Part shown: one piece after another, positions 36,038 through 43,417 of the stretch | How positions within the stretch are numbered: position 1 is the first letter of the stretch | How the letters are laid out: every line of letters starts with the position of its first letter | Source: DASRDB01 sp035652815 | GTDB lineage: Bacteria > Chloroflexota > Ktedonobacteria > Ktedonobacterales > Ktedonobacteraceae | Direction of reading: 5' to 3' | Assembly: GCA_035652815.1 (NCBI GenBank) | Contig: DASRDB010000019.1 | Coordinates: 62,001 to 126,000, forward strand | Length of the DNA: 64,000 bases | Position numbers and translations under genes: made by a program | Notes under the pieces: model-generated | What the model was told of the DNA's origin: nothing | Seen by the model: only the letters and a program-made list of their open reading frames with translations | The model's database searches: none

Positions 36038-36456
36038 ACCCGCTATTCCTTTTTGAAGACTGTTTTTGCCTACCCTCTGTGATGAGCCATACGTTGGCGG
36101 CTGCTTTCCAGAAGTCCGCTCTCTCTATTAACGTAATCGACAGTAATAAGTACAACATGGATACCCTATACTAACCTACTTTTAGCTATCATGCAAGAGT
36201 TAGTTTCGCTCGAATGCTTGCGTCCTCATGGATGAGGTTGTATTATAGATAGCATATTTCGCGTTCGGGCCAGTGGTATGGTTTCTGGTGCCGCAGGCAC
36301 CACATTGCGCGCCAGGGTGGCCCTTTTGTGCATGGTATGTGCTATAATATATCTGAGTTCACAGGTCGGATTTATTATGTATCTCGAACCTCTACAGAAT
36401 TCCAGTGAAAGAAATAAGAGCGCGACGTGAAGGCGCTCCTATGAGGATAAGTGAAT
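36038..36456. other. Divergent promoter region between crp-like and mrp genes
   Basis: No gene is visible in these 419 bases. On the plus strand an extended -10 (TGC followed by TATAAT, 36340-36348) lies about 110 bases before the Mrp ATG. The middle (36230-36330) has no defined motif that I can name. A Crp-type box was looked for but none is convincing. Confidence 0.5.
36340..36348 (+). promoter_or_regulatory. Extended -10 promoter of the Mrp gene
   Basis: TGC-TATAAT at 36340-36348 is a full extended -10. The -35 position has no TTGACA-like match, as is common for extended -10 promoters. The leader would be about 100 bases. Confidence 0.55.
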
Positions 36457-37491
36457 ATGGCGGATACTATTACAGCGGATATGATTATCCATGACGTGGT
36501 GACGCGCTATCCTGAAACCGTCAAAGTCTTCCACGGTCATGGCTTGCCCTGTACGGCGTGCGCGGTAGGCTCGCGTGAGAGCATTGCCGGTGGTTCGCGC
36601 ACCCATCGTTTCACCCCTGAGAAGCAGGAACTCCTGCTCAAAGACCTCAACGCAGCTATTAAGGGTGAGCCGATTTCGGTTGCGCCAAAGAAAGCCCCGG
36701 TTGGTCGCGGCGTTCCGTTGATGATGGCTCCATCCGGCAAGGATGGCAAGATTAAGAATGTCATTGCCATCATGAGCGGCAAGGGCGGTGTTGGTAAGTC
36801 CCTGGTGACGGGTTTGCTGGCCGTTTCGCTGCGGCGACAGGGCTTGAAAGTTGGCATTCTGGACGGTGATATTACCGGCCCCAGCATTGCCCGCATGTTT
36901 GGCACCAAAGGCCAGCCAATGAAGTCGCCTTCCGGCGGCATTGAGCCATTGAAGAGCATGGGCGGCATCAAAATCGTCTCGATGAACATGTTCCTCGAGG
37001 AAGAGAGCCAGCCCGTTGTGTGGCGCGGCCCGATGATTTCCAGCGCCATCAAACAGTTCTTTAGCGATGTCGATTGGGGCCAGCTTGACTACCTGCTCAT
37101 CGATCTACCACCCGGCACGTCAGATGCTCCGCTCACCGTCTTGCAGTCGCTACCTGCCGATGGCGTTATCATCGTCTCCTCGCCGCAGTTGCTGGCGACG
37201 ATGGTCGTGAAAAAGTGCATCAATATGGTGCAGCAACTCAAGGGTGTGATCGTCGGCGTGGTCGAGAATATGGCCTACTTTGAAACACCCGACGGCGAGC
37301 GTTACGAAATCTTTGGTCCCAGCAACGGTCCCGAACTGGTTGAAATGACGGGCGCGCCGCTGCTGGCCCAGTTGCCCATCGACCCCAAACTGACGACGCT
37401 CTGCGATGCCGGGCGCGTCGAGGAGTATCACGGCGCTGCCTATGAGCTACTGGCCTCGAATTTCGTTAACACGTTGAAGATTAAACGATAA
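36457..37491 (+). CDS. mrp: Mrp/ApbC-type Fe-S carrier ATPase with N-terminal DUF1858
   Basis: The 344-residue protein has a DUF1858 domain at the N-terminus (ADMIIHDVVTRYPETVKVF, with LPCTACAVG) and a MinD/Mrp P-loop ATPase: MSGKGGVGKSLVTG, LDGDITGPSI, DYLLIDLPPGTSDAPL. The CxxC that carries the Fe-S cluster in Mrp proteins is missing near the C-terminus in its usual form; the N-terminal CTAC may take its place. I start at the ATG at 36457 with GAGGAT eight bases upstream, rather than the GTG at 36451. A strong terminator follows at 37509. Confidence 0.88.
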   Translation: MADTITADMIIHDVVTRYPETVKVFHGHGLPCTACAVGSRESIAGGSRTHRFTPEKQELLLKDLNAAIKGEPISVAPKKAPVGRGVPLMMAPSGKDGKIKNVIAIMSGKGGVGKSLVTGLLAVSLRRQGLKVGILDGDITGPSIARMFGTKGQPMKSPSGGIEPLKSMGGIKIVSMNMFLEEESQPVVWRGPMISSAIKQFFSDVDWGQLDYLLIDLPPGTSDAPLTVLQSLPADGVIIVSSPQLLATMVVKKCINMVQQLKGVIVGVVENMAYFETPDGERYEIFGPSNGPELVEMTGAPLLAQLPIDPKLTTLCDAGRVEEYHGAAYELLASNFVNTLKIKR

Positions 37492-37508
37492 CTGCGCGAC
37501 AAAGTAAA

Positions 37509-37540
37509 GGCTGGTCAGCGATGTTGACCAGCCCTTTTTT
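37509..37540 (+). terminator. Rho-independent terminator after mrp
   Basis: GGCTGGTCA and TGACCAGCC form a 9-bp stem with a 7-base loop, followed by CTTTTTT. It is a textbook plus-strand terminator, and may also mark the end of the convergent pheA. Confidence 0.9.
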
Positions 37541-37543
37541 ATG

Positions 37544-38443
37544 TTACGAATGCTTCGGAAACGAACCCAGCACCTTGCAGAACGTCGTATGGGAAGCGAG
37601 GTCTGCCAATGCGCCGCGCACGTGTAGGTCATCGCGATGGCCCTCGAAGTCGAGGTAGAAGACGTATTCCCAGATGCGTTGACGCGAGGGCCGCGATTCG
37701 AGTTTGAGCAGGTTGATGTTGTTGGCGGCCAGCACGCCGAGGCATTTATGGAGCGAGCCTGGCTGGTGCGCGGTTGCCATGACCAGCATGGTTTTTGCCG
37801 GGCCATTGCTGCGCGGTGCAGGTTCGCGGCTGAGGGCGATGAAGCGGGTGTAGTTATCCTGGATGGTCTGGATATTGCGAGCTAAAATATCCAGTTCGTA
37901 GAGTTCCGCCGCGCCTGCTCCGGCGACTGCTGCCACCCCTTGCAGGTTTTCCTCGCGAATCATGCGCGCGCTGCCTGCCGTATCATAGGTTGCCACGATT
38001 TCAACGCCCAGTTCGCGCAGGTAGGCATCGCATTGCGCCAGGGCCTGGGGATGGGAAATGACGCGGTGAATGTCGCTCAATTGCTGGCCGGGCAGGCAGA
38101 GCAGGCAGTGATTGACGGGATGGCTGATTTCTCCTACCACGAACAGGTCATGCTGGCGCAGGAGATCATAGACGTCGTTGATGCTGCCCGCCTGCGAATT
38201 TTCGACGGGAACAAGACCCGCGTCCACTTCGCCAGAGGCGACGGCACGAAAGACCTCGGCAAAGCTGCGATAGGGAACCGGCTCTATGGTGGGCTGCGCC
38301 TGCTGATTGGCGTATTCGCGCCGGAAATAGGCCTGTACGGCTTCATCGCCAAACGCGCCTCGCTCACCCTGAAAGGCAACGTGTAATGTCTCTGGCGCAG
38401 TGGTCTGTGAGCCTTCTTGCTGATAGTGAGCTGGCTGCGGCAT
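37544..38443 (-). CDS. pheA: Prephenate dehydratase
   Basis: The protein (299 aa) makes phenylpyruvate from prephenate in phenylalanine synthesis. The catalytic PDT domain has AFQGERGAFGDEAV, VPVENSQAGSINDVYDLL and NYTRFIAL (the TRF motif), and an ACT regulatory domain follows with QPGSLHKCLGVLAANNINLL and LESRPSRQRIWEYVFY, including the ESRP phenylalanine-binding motif. The ATG at 38443 follows GGAGAC. The first 18 residues are a non-conserved extension. It stands alone and converges on mrp. Confidence 0.95.
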   Translation of the reverse strand: MPQPAHYQQEGSQTTAPETLHVAFQGERGAFGDEAVQAYFRREYANQQAQPTIEPVPYRSFAEVFRAVASGEVDAGLVPVENSQAGSINDVYDLLRQHDLFVVGEISHPVNHCLLCLPGQQLSDIHRVISHPQALAQCDAYLRELGVEIVATYDTAGSARMIREENLQGVAAVAGAGAAELYELDILARNIQTIQDNYTRFIALSREPAPRSNGPAKTMLVMATAHQPGSLHKCLGVLAANNINLLKLESRPSRQRIWEYVFYLDFEGHRDDLHVRGALADLASHTTFCKVLGSFPKHS

Positions 38444-38514
38444 GGATCAAAGTCTCCTCTACAAAAAGATGGGTAGATTGTGCCAGCTTAGCTATCAGTT
38501 GTCAAGGTTCATTT

Positions 38515-38959
38515 CTACACTGCATTTTCGGGCAACAGTTCCTCGATAGGGGCCTTGTCTTCCTGTTGTTCCTGTTCAAGCGCGATGAGAAAAGCCTCGA
38601 CGACTCGCGGGTCGAACTGTGTGCCTGCGCAGCGTTGTAGCTCTGCTTTTGCAGCTTTGTGGGGCATGGCTGAGCGGTAAGGCCGATCTGAGGCCATGGC
38701 ATCATAAGAATCCGCGACTGCGAGAATACGTGCCCCCAATGGAATCGTTTCGCCGCTTAAGCCATAGGGATAGCCTTGTCCATCCCAATGTTCATGATGC
38801 GCGACGACGATATGAGAGAGCAACTCGAGGCCTCTTCAGCGTCACCGTTGCAAGGGATGTCGCGGAGGCGAAGAAAGTGGAAAGTAATGCGATCAACATG
38901 GCGAACGAGAAAGCGCTGAGTGTGCGCAGCCGCCAGGGGAAACGAGAAACCGTGGGCAT
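38515..38959 (-). pseudogene. Broken HD-GYP protein
   Basis: The end of the gene (frame 38823-38515) encodes the last third of an HD-GYP domain: AHHEHWDGQGYPYGLSGE, ARILAVADSYDAMASDRPYR. Reading backward, that frame continues only as RGLELL before hitting a stop, and the whole HD motif part is missing. The upstream frame (from 38959, MPTVSRFPWRLRTL) encodes a membrane anchor that meets the HD-GYP end out of frame near 38850. This looks like the remains of a membrane sensor that lost its middle by deletion. No c-di-GMP phosphodiesterase activity is expected. Confidence 0.65.
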
Positions 38960-39149
38960 GGGAGGATCTCGTTTGCATAGAAAAATGCAAGGCTCCTGGC
39001 ACAGAGCCAATATGCCACCGGCGCGTGGGAATGGGAAATAAGCTAGCACCATCTTAATGAGAGAATGCCACAAGGAAAGATAGCTGTCAATGCTTGTGCT
39101 AAGGCATCTGCAAGATCAGCCCCCTTCCAAACTTCTCAAGGAGAACATG

Positions 39150-39182
39150 AAAAAAAGGCGGAACCTGTCTGGCTCCGCCTTG
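39150..39182 (-). terminator. Terminator after the small CxxC protein gene
   Basis: On the minus strand AAGGCGGAGCC and GGTTCCGCCTT pair (one G-U) around a 5-base loop and end in TTTTTTT. It follows the small gene at 39197. Confidence 0.85.
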
Positions 39183-39196
39183 TCTACTGTGCAAGA

Positions 39197-39385
39197 TTAC
39201 TGCACGTTGTAGTGTTCTTTGTGATAATAAACCATGCCTTTGCCCAGCACCTTTACGGGCTGGAGATCCTTCAGCATGATCGCCTCGCCGCACTTGGCGC
39301 AGACACGGCTGGTCAAATGATTGACCTCTTCGCGGTTCGCCAGCGATGCGCGAGCCGTTTTAGAAAGTTCACCTTTACGTGGCAT
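39197..39385 (-). CDS. Small CxxC protein
   Basis: This encodes 62 residues starting MPRKGELSKTARASLANRE, with one CxxC (VCAKCGEAIM) and several later His (YYHKEHYNVQ) that could bind zinc, so it resembles a small ribosomal-type or LIM-like zinc protein. I do not recognise the family. It has a ribosome site (AAAGGGGT), a likely promoter upstream (TATACT at 39491-39486) and a strong terminator, so it is a complete transcription unit. Confidence 0.7.
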   Translation of the reverse strand: MPRKGELSKTARASLANREEVNHLTSRVCAKCGEAIMLKDLQPVKVLGKGMVYYHKEHYNVQ

Positions 39386-39768
39386 GAATATGTAACCCCT
39401 TTCGCCTATCTTTGTGTACTCTCAGAATCGATGCGACCGCGCATACACGAAGTACACAGTGCCGTTTCGCATCATGTCGAGGTGTAGTATACCATAGAGT
39501 TTATGGACTGTCTATTCAAGATAACACGCGCTTCACGCGGAAAATTCCGCGCGGCCTGTCATCAGGTGATGACAGTAACAAGCGATGTTGAGGCGAAGGC
39601 TATCATGGTACTATCTGACGACCATGGCAGGAAGTTTATGGCGTCGCCTGCCTTATAGCTTGCGTTAACAATCCAGCTAAATCCGTTCCTTCAGATGCCA
39701 TAACTAAGCCTTTTTATTGTTTTTATCCTTTATATACGCAGGAATAACTCGATTTTAAAATGCCGGTT
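39386..39768. other. Non-coding stretch with an operator-like dyad
   Basis: No gene is visible in these 383 bases. The left side has the likely promoter of the small zinc protein: TAGACA, 17 bases, TATACT on the minus strand near 39486-39514. At 39556-39575 there is a perfect 9-bp inverted repeat, CTGTCATCA-GG-TGATGACAG, typical of a repressor site. Confidence 0.5.
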
Positions 39769-41289
39769 TCAAGATGCGCCTTGCTGCTGCCATAATGGCC
39801 CTAACCAGAGCAGCGCGTTATACATTTGCGTTTGCCAGACTTTCCAGGAGTGATAGCCCGATTGCAGGTCAAAGTGATAGGGAATGTGGAACGAGGCCAG
39901 CTCGCGAGCAAACGCTTTTGCGTCGTTGTAATATGGCTGGTCTTTGCTGCCAGCGCCCAGGAAGTAATGCAGGCTCCAGGCGGCTTTATCGGTTGGCAAG
40001 ATGTCGGCGGGGCTATTGGCGCGTATGTAAGCAGGGTTATGGCCCCAGATGCTGCCCTCGGCATAGAAGTAGCCACCAAGTGAGATGACGGAGCCGAACG
40101 TATCTGGATGGTGCAGCGCAATATTCATTGCGCCAAAGCCGCCCATTGAGAGGCCACCAATTGCGCGATACTGTTGTTTGGGAATGGTGCGGTATTTTGC
40201 ATCAACATAATGCACCAGGTCTACTGCGACAAAGGTCTCTATGTTCTGGCGATGGTCGCCGCTATTGCCCCATTCGCTGGTCGCGCCAGGACGCCCATTG
40301 CCATCGGGCGAGACGATGATGAGTTCAGGTATCTGTTTGAGGGCAATCAGCGTGTCCGCCGATTCATTGGCTTTGCCCGCCGTGAACCAGTCCTTGTCGC
40401 TGCCGGGTGAGCCGTGCAGCAGGTAAAGCGTTGGATAGCGTTTCTGTTGTCCTTGTGGCGTATTGTAGGATGGCGGCAGGTAGATCAAGAAATTGCGCTT
40501 CTGGCCGCCAAGCGCGGGACTTATCATACTATCCTGCACGATAGTGCCGTGCGTAACAGGCCCATTAGAGAGTTGAGGTGGTGTGTGCAGCCCTACATCT
40601 GGCGAAAAGACGAACAGATCTCCAGAACCGCTTGCCAGGATGAGCAAGACGAGCAAAAGCGCTGTGCCTATCAATGAAACAATTGTGCCAGGGAGTGAAA
40701 CTGGCCGGGTGAGTTGTTGGGTGGGTAGATTCGCCAGCGAAGTGCCGTTAGAAGATGCTCTCAAACGCTGTTGTATAAGCAGGAACAGGTGGTAGAGCGG
40801 ATCAAGCAGTACCTCACCCAGCGCTTTTCCGACTGCCGCACCAACGAAAGCGCAGAGCAAGGCCAGCGCGACCATCACGAACGAAGTATGGACTAACGCT
40901 CCGACATCCAGTGGCTCCAGGTGTCTACCAGGATCGTAGGTGGGCTGCGTCTGCACATGAATGAAGTCGAGCAGGTAGTTGAGCACAAAAAGCAGGCCTG
41001 CTCCTACTAAGGCGACAAATCTTCGACGCCCAATAAACGCGCCCGTCAATGCTACCAGAGAGGTCATTACCAGCGCCGCAATGAGCTGGCTGCGCTGTGG
41101 ATCAAGCCCCATATTGATAATGACAGATGCCAATGGTGCAATAAGCGCGCCATTGAAAAAGATAAGACCGGCAAGCAGCGCGCAGCCAAACGCGAGCAAA
41201 AAAGGCAGTGAGGCCTTAACGTGTTTTTGATAACGCTTCAGTTTGCGCAGGCGAACTGAGAGCCTGTTCTGGGATGAAGATGTATCCAT
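39769..41289 (-). CDS. Membrane-anchored esterase (EstD/Fes type)
   Basis: The 506-residue protein has five or so N-terminal membrane helices (residues about 28-235) and a C-terminal alpha/beta hydrolase of the putative esterase family. The catalytic part shows YPTLYLLHGSPGSDKDW, the nucleophile box GGLSMGGFGAM and the last His in SGYHSWKVW. The topology resembles mycolyltransferase-like esterases with an added membrane part, and the catalytic domain should be outside the cell. Substrate unknown. It stands alone, with GGAGAG before the ATG. Confidence 0.85.
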   Translation of the reverse strand: MDTSSSQNRLSVRLRKLKRYQKHVKASLPFLLAFGCALLAGLIFFNGALIAPLASVIINMGLDPQRSQLIAALVMTSLVALTGAFIGRRRFVALVGAGLLFVLNYLLDFIHVQTQPTYDPGRHLEPLDVGALVHTSFVMVALALLCAFVGAAVGKALGEVLLDPLYHLFLLIQQRLRASSNGTSLANLPTQQLTRPVSLPGTIVSLIGTALLLVLLILASGSGDLFVFSPDVGLHTPPQLSNGPVTHGTIVQDSMISPALGGQKRNFLIYLPPSYNTPQGQQKRYPTLYLLHGSPGSDKDWFTAGKANESADTLIALKQIPELIIVSPDGNGRPGATSEWGNSGDHRQNIETFVAVDLVHYVDAKYRTIPKQQYRAIGGLSMGGFGAMNIALHHPDTFGSVISLGGYFYAEGSIWGHNPAYIRANSPADILPTDKAAWSLHYFLGAGSKDQPYYNDAKAFARELASFHIPYHFDLQSGYHSWKVWQTQMYNALLWLGPLWQQQGAS

Positions 41290-41561
41290 GAATCTCTCCG
41301 TGTCCTATGGATACGCTAGAAAATTAATAAGGCGATGTGTAAAGAGTATGGCGCAGTTCCGGGCTGTCCATAACTCTTCTATTTACAGAATACCATACGC
41401 TTTGGAGATTTGGAAAGTTGCGTGGGGACTGTGAAGCTGGTCACAATTTAAAAGGGAGCCAGCAAAGCTGACCCCCTAAAAGATGATGCAAGTGAACAAA
41501 ACTACAAGGTATCGAACTACAAGGACGCGCTACATGAGAACGACCTACGGAACGAAATACC

Positions 41562-41591
41562 TGTGAGAGGTTCTTTCCCTCTCACCTTTTT
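41562..41591 (+). terminator. Orphan plus-strand terminator
   Basis: GTGAGAGG and CCTCTCAC form an 8-bp stem with a loop of seven bases, followed by CTTTTT. No plus-strand gene lies upstream within 1.3 kb, since the esterase is on the other strand. Confidence 0.7.
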
Positions 41592-41705
41592 AAACGAGTG
41601 GGTGCATCTTAGGTAACATAAAACACCTCTTTTCAAGTGTTTCTTACCTGTAAGCTCACCCTACTTTTGTTATCGGCGAGCGTGGAAAAATCTTTAGAGC
41701 AAAAA

Positions 41706-41756
41706 TAAAAAAGACCTCTATGGGCAACAAAATCTCTGGCCATAGAGGTCTTTGTG
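41706..41756 (-). terminator. Terminator after the small membrane protein gene
   Basis: On the minus strand AAGACCTCTATGG and CCATAGAGGTCTT pair around a loop and end in TTTTTATTTTT, directly after the stop of the gene at 41758. Confidence 0.85.
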
Positions 41757-41757
41757 G

Positions 41758-42096
41758 CTAATGAAAAAGCGAGCGAGCAAAGATGATGAGCAGGGGCATG
41801 ACAATCGCGATCAGCGACATGCAGAGCAGACGCCAGTTCTGGTCACGGTCTTCGGCAGGCACCTGCAAGAACTCAGGTAGCGGCCAGCCCATCTGGCGCG
41901 CGGCGTAGATTGCCAATCCTACGATGCCGCCAACGATAGCAAGACTTGCGATGATGTTGATAGTAAGCGAAGTGAAATCACTATGTGGCGCAAGAAAAGC
42001 CGCTAACAGCGAAACGAGCAGATAAAGGGCAAGCAAGCCAAGCATCAACATCATTTGCTGCTGTGGTCGCGCCGTTTGAAATGGTTGATTGTTCAT
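41758..42096 (-). CDS. Small membrane protein, unknown
   Basis: The product (112 aa) has three predicted membrane helices: MMLMLGLLALYLLVSLLAAF, INIIASLAIVGGIVGLAIYAA and LLCMSLIAIVMPLLIIFA. The hydrophilic N-terminus is Gln-rich (MNNQPFQTARPQQQ). No family recognised. AAAGGAAG precedes the ATG. It is followed by its own terminator and preceded, in the same direction, by the zinc-ribbon protein gene. Confidence 0.7.
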   Translation of the reverse strand: MNNQPFQTARPQQQMMLMLGLLALYLLVSLLAAFLAPHSDFTSLTINIIASLAIVGGIVGLAIYAARQMGWPLPEFLQVPAEDRDQNWRLLCMSLIAIVMPLLIIFARSLFH

Positions 42097-42211
42097 GTGC
42101 TTACACTTCCTTTAAAAAGTTTTCTGTAGAGTATGGAAAGTTCCATATGTGTAGCACGAAAGAAAATAGCGTTGAGTTTCTATTTTTTCGTTGTGTCTGT
42201 CTGGCTTCACT

Positions 42212-42973
42212 CTACGCACACGTCCAATTACCAACAACATGCACACGCGCCGGACCCTGCTGGCTGACCCCTACAAGATCAGTTGTGATAGTGCCTGCTT
42301 TGCCGTTATGCGTAATCGCGATTTTCTCAGAAAGATGTCCATCATTTGCCAGGGCGGTACTTTTTGTGCCAGCATTGTGTGCCAGGCTAATGCTGGCATG
42401 CGAAGTATAAGTTCGCGCTCCATTGTATGGTTTGATGGTAATCGAAAGCTGGTAGGCGGTTCCCTTGATTTTGCCATTGACCGTGAGCAGGTATGCACCG
42501 TTTTTAACACTTCCGCAGGTTGGAAACGAGGTAATTGTCATTGGGCCAGTAAGCGAGCCAGAGAAGGTGAAGGAGCCAGTAGATGTCGCTGGAGCAGGGG
42601 TGGTGGTAGCATTGGTGCCGGTTGGGGATACACTTCCGCGCAGAGTGAGTGATAGTGATGCCACAAAAATTACCACGAGTAACAGGAGCATTATCGCTGA
42701 CAGAATCCAGGCCGTTGGTATGCCGACTATCTGGGCTGGAAGAGCATAGCTCCCAAATGTAAAGCCGGATGGCTTCGCCTTGAAAGGCGGTGAGCTGCTA
42801 GCTACTGGCGGGCTTTGCAATGGAGCTGCCACTGGTTGCGGTGGTATCATAACCGGATCGACAGGACGTTCGGCAACCTGCACAGGCGACGCGGGAAATG
42901 GGGTTTGCCCGCATGTGCCACAAAAATGCGCATTCTCGGGTAAGAGCGTTCCACAATGTTGACAAGGCTTCAT
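42212..42973 (-). CDS. Zinc-ribbon membrane protein
   Basis: This 253-residue protein begins with a zinc ribbon (PCQHCGTLL and FCGTCGQ), then a Pro/Ser/Val-rich linker, one membrane helix (IPTAWILSAIMLLLLVVIFVASL) and an extracellular Thr/Ser-rich domain with FTFSGSLTGPMTITS. This topology (cytosolic zinc ribbon, single pass, outer domain) is common in Firmicutes and Chloroflexota but of unknown role. I start at the ATG at 42973 (MKPCQHC), ahead of which lies GGAGTG; a GTG nine bases earlier is possible. Confidence 0.75.
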   Translation of the reverse strand: MKPCQHCGTLLPENAHFCGTCGQTPFPASPVQVAERPVDPVMIPPQPVAAPLQSPPVASSSPPFKAKPSGFTFGSYALPAQIVGIPTAWILSAIMLLLLVVIFVASLSLTLRGSVSPTGTNATTTPAPATSTGSFTFSGSLTGPMTITSFPTCGSVKNGAYLLTVNGKIKGTAYQLSITIKPYNGARTYTSHASISLAHNAGTKSTALANDGHLSEKIAITHNGKAGTITTDLVGVSQQGPARVHVVGNWTCA

Positions 42974-43104
42974 AGCTATCACTCCATCTCGATTTTAATA
43001 TCCCCTCGCTGGTTTCTAGCATAGCATAGCGCATCAATAGGGTTTTATTGTTTTCCTGCCTTAATAGGTCTTTGATGATTTTTGCCAAATAAAAAGAGCC
43101 TATC

Positions 43105-43184
43105 CATCCTGAGCGCAGCGAAGGATCTTCGTCCCCCAACGATATGTGCGCCGATGTCAGAGATCCTTCGCAGCGCTCAGGATG
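43105..43184. repeat. Inverted pair of GAGCGCAGCGAAGG repeat
   Basis: Left arm 43105-43128 and right arm 43161-43184 match over 24 bases with one difference, 32 bases apart. The same unit recurs directly at 51927-51950 and 51984-52005. It is a dispersed genomic repeat, not a CRISPR. Confidence 0.8.
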
Positions 43185-43243
43185 ACATGGGGTTAGTGTA
43201 TCCCTGTATTTGGTAAAACTTCATCAGGGGCCTACAAGGGGTC

Positions 43244-43274
43244 GGCTCTACAAGGGGCACGATATGGTAGAGCC
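43244..43274. repeat. Degenerate copy of the 50623 palindrome
   Basis: This 31-base palindrome differs from 50623-50653 at three positions. Both have arms GGCTCTAC and GTAGAGCC with the same 15-base loop layout, so the two are related mobile or recombined elements. Confidence 0.75.
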
Positions 43275-43417
43275 GGCTCCTTGCTGGTGGCTTCCTGTCT
43301 CTTTGCACGAACGCAAGTGGCTTCTGTATCTTTTGTACTAGACAATTGCTGACATCTCGCATACACTTGTAGCAGAAAATTCGTTTTCCTCAATGATGAG
43401 TAGATTGGAAACACTGC

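Larger units (their letters stand above)
41290..41757. other. Non-coding stretch with an orphan terminator
   Basis: These 468 bases hold no convincing gene. Two terminators are seen: one on the plus strand at 41562-41591 that no annotated plus gene explains, and one on the minus strand at 41706-41756. A short noncoding RNA ending at 41591 is possible. The segment 41440-41480 has a GC-rich imperfect hairpin (CAGC-AAA-GCTG core). Confidence 0.45.
42974..43417. other. Repeat-rich intergenic region
   Basis: No gene is visible in these 444 bases, but two repeat elements are packed in. At 43105-43128 and 43161-43184 there is an inverted pair of a 24-base repeat with core CCTGAGCGCAGCGAAGG, one mismatch between arms. 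At 43244-43274 there is a copy of the palindrome core also present at 50623-50653. Confidence 0.7.

Noticed and set aside
36230..36340. Crp-type binding site in the crp-mrp divergent region
   Set aside because: No TGTGA-N6-TCACA-like dyad that stands out from background was found.
43105..43184. Possible CRISPR-like array
   Set aside because: There are only two units, in inverted orientation, and the same unit occurs elsewhere without spacers. No cas gene is in the window.
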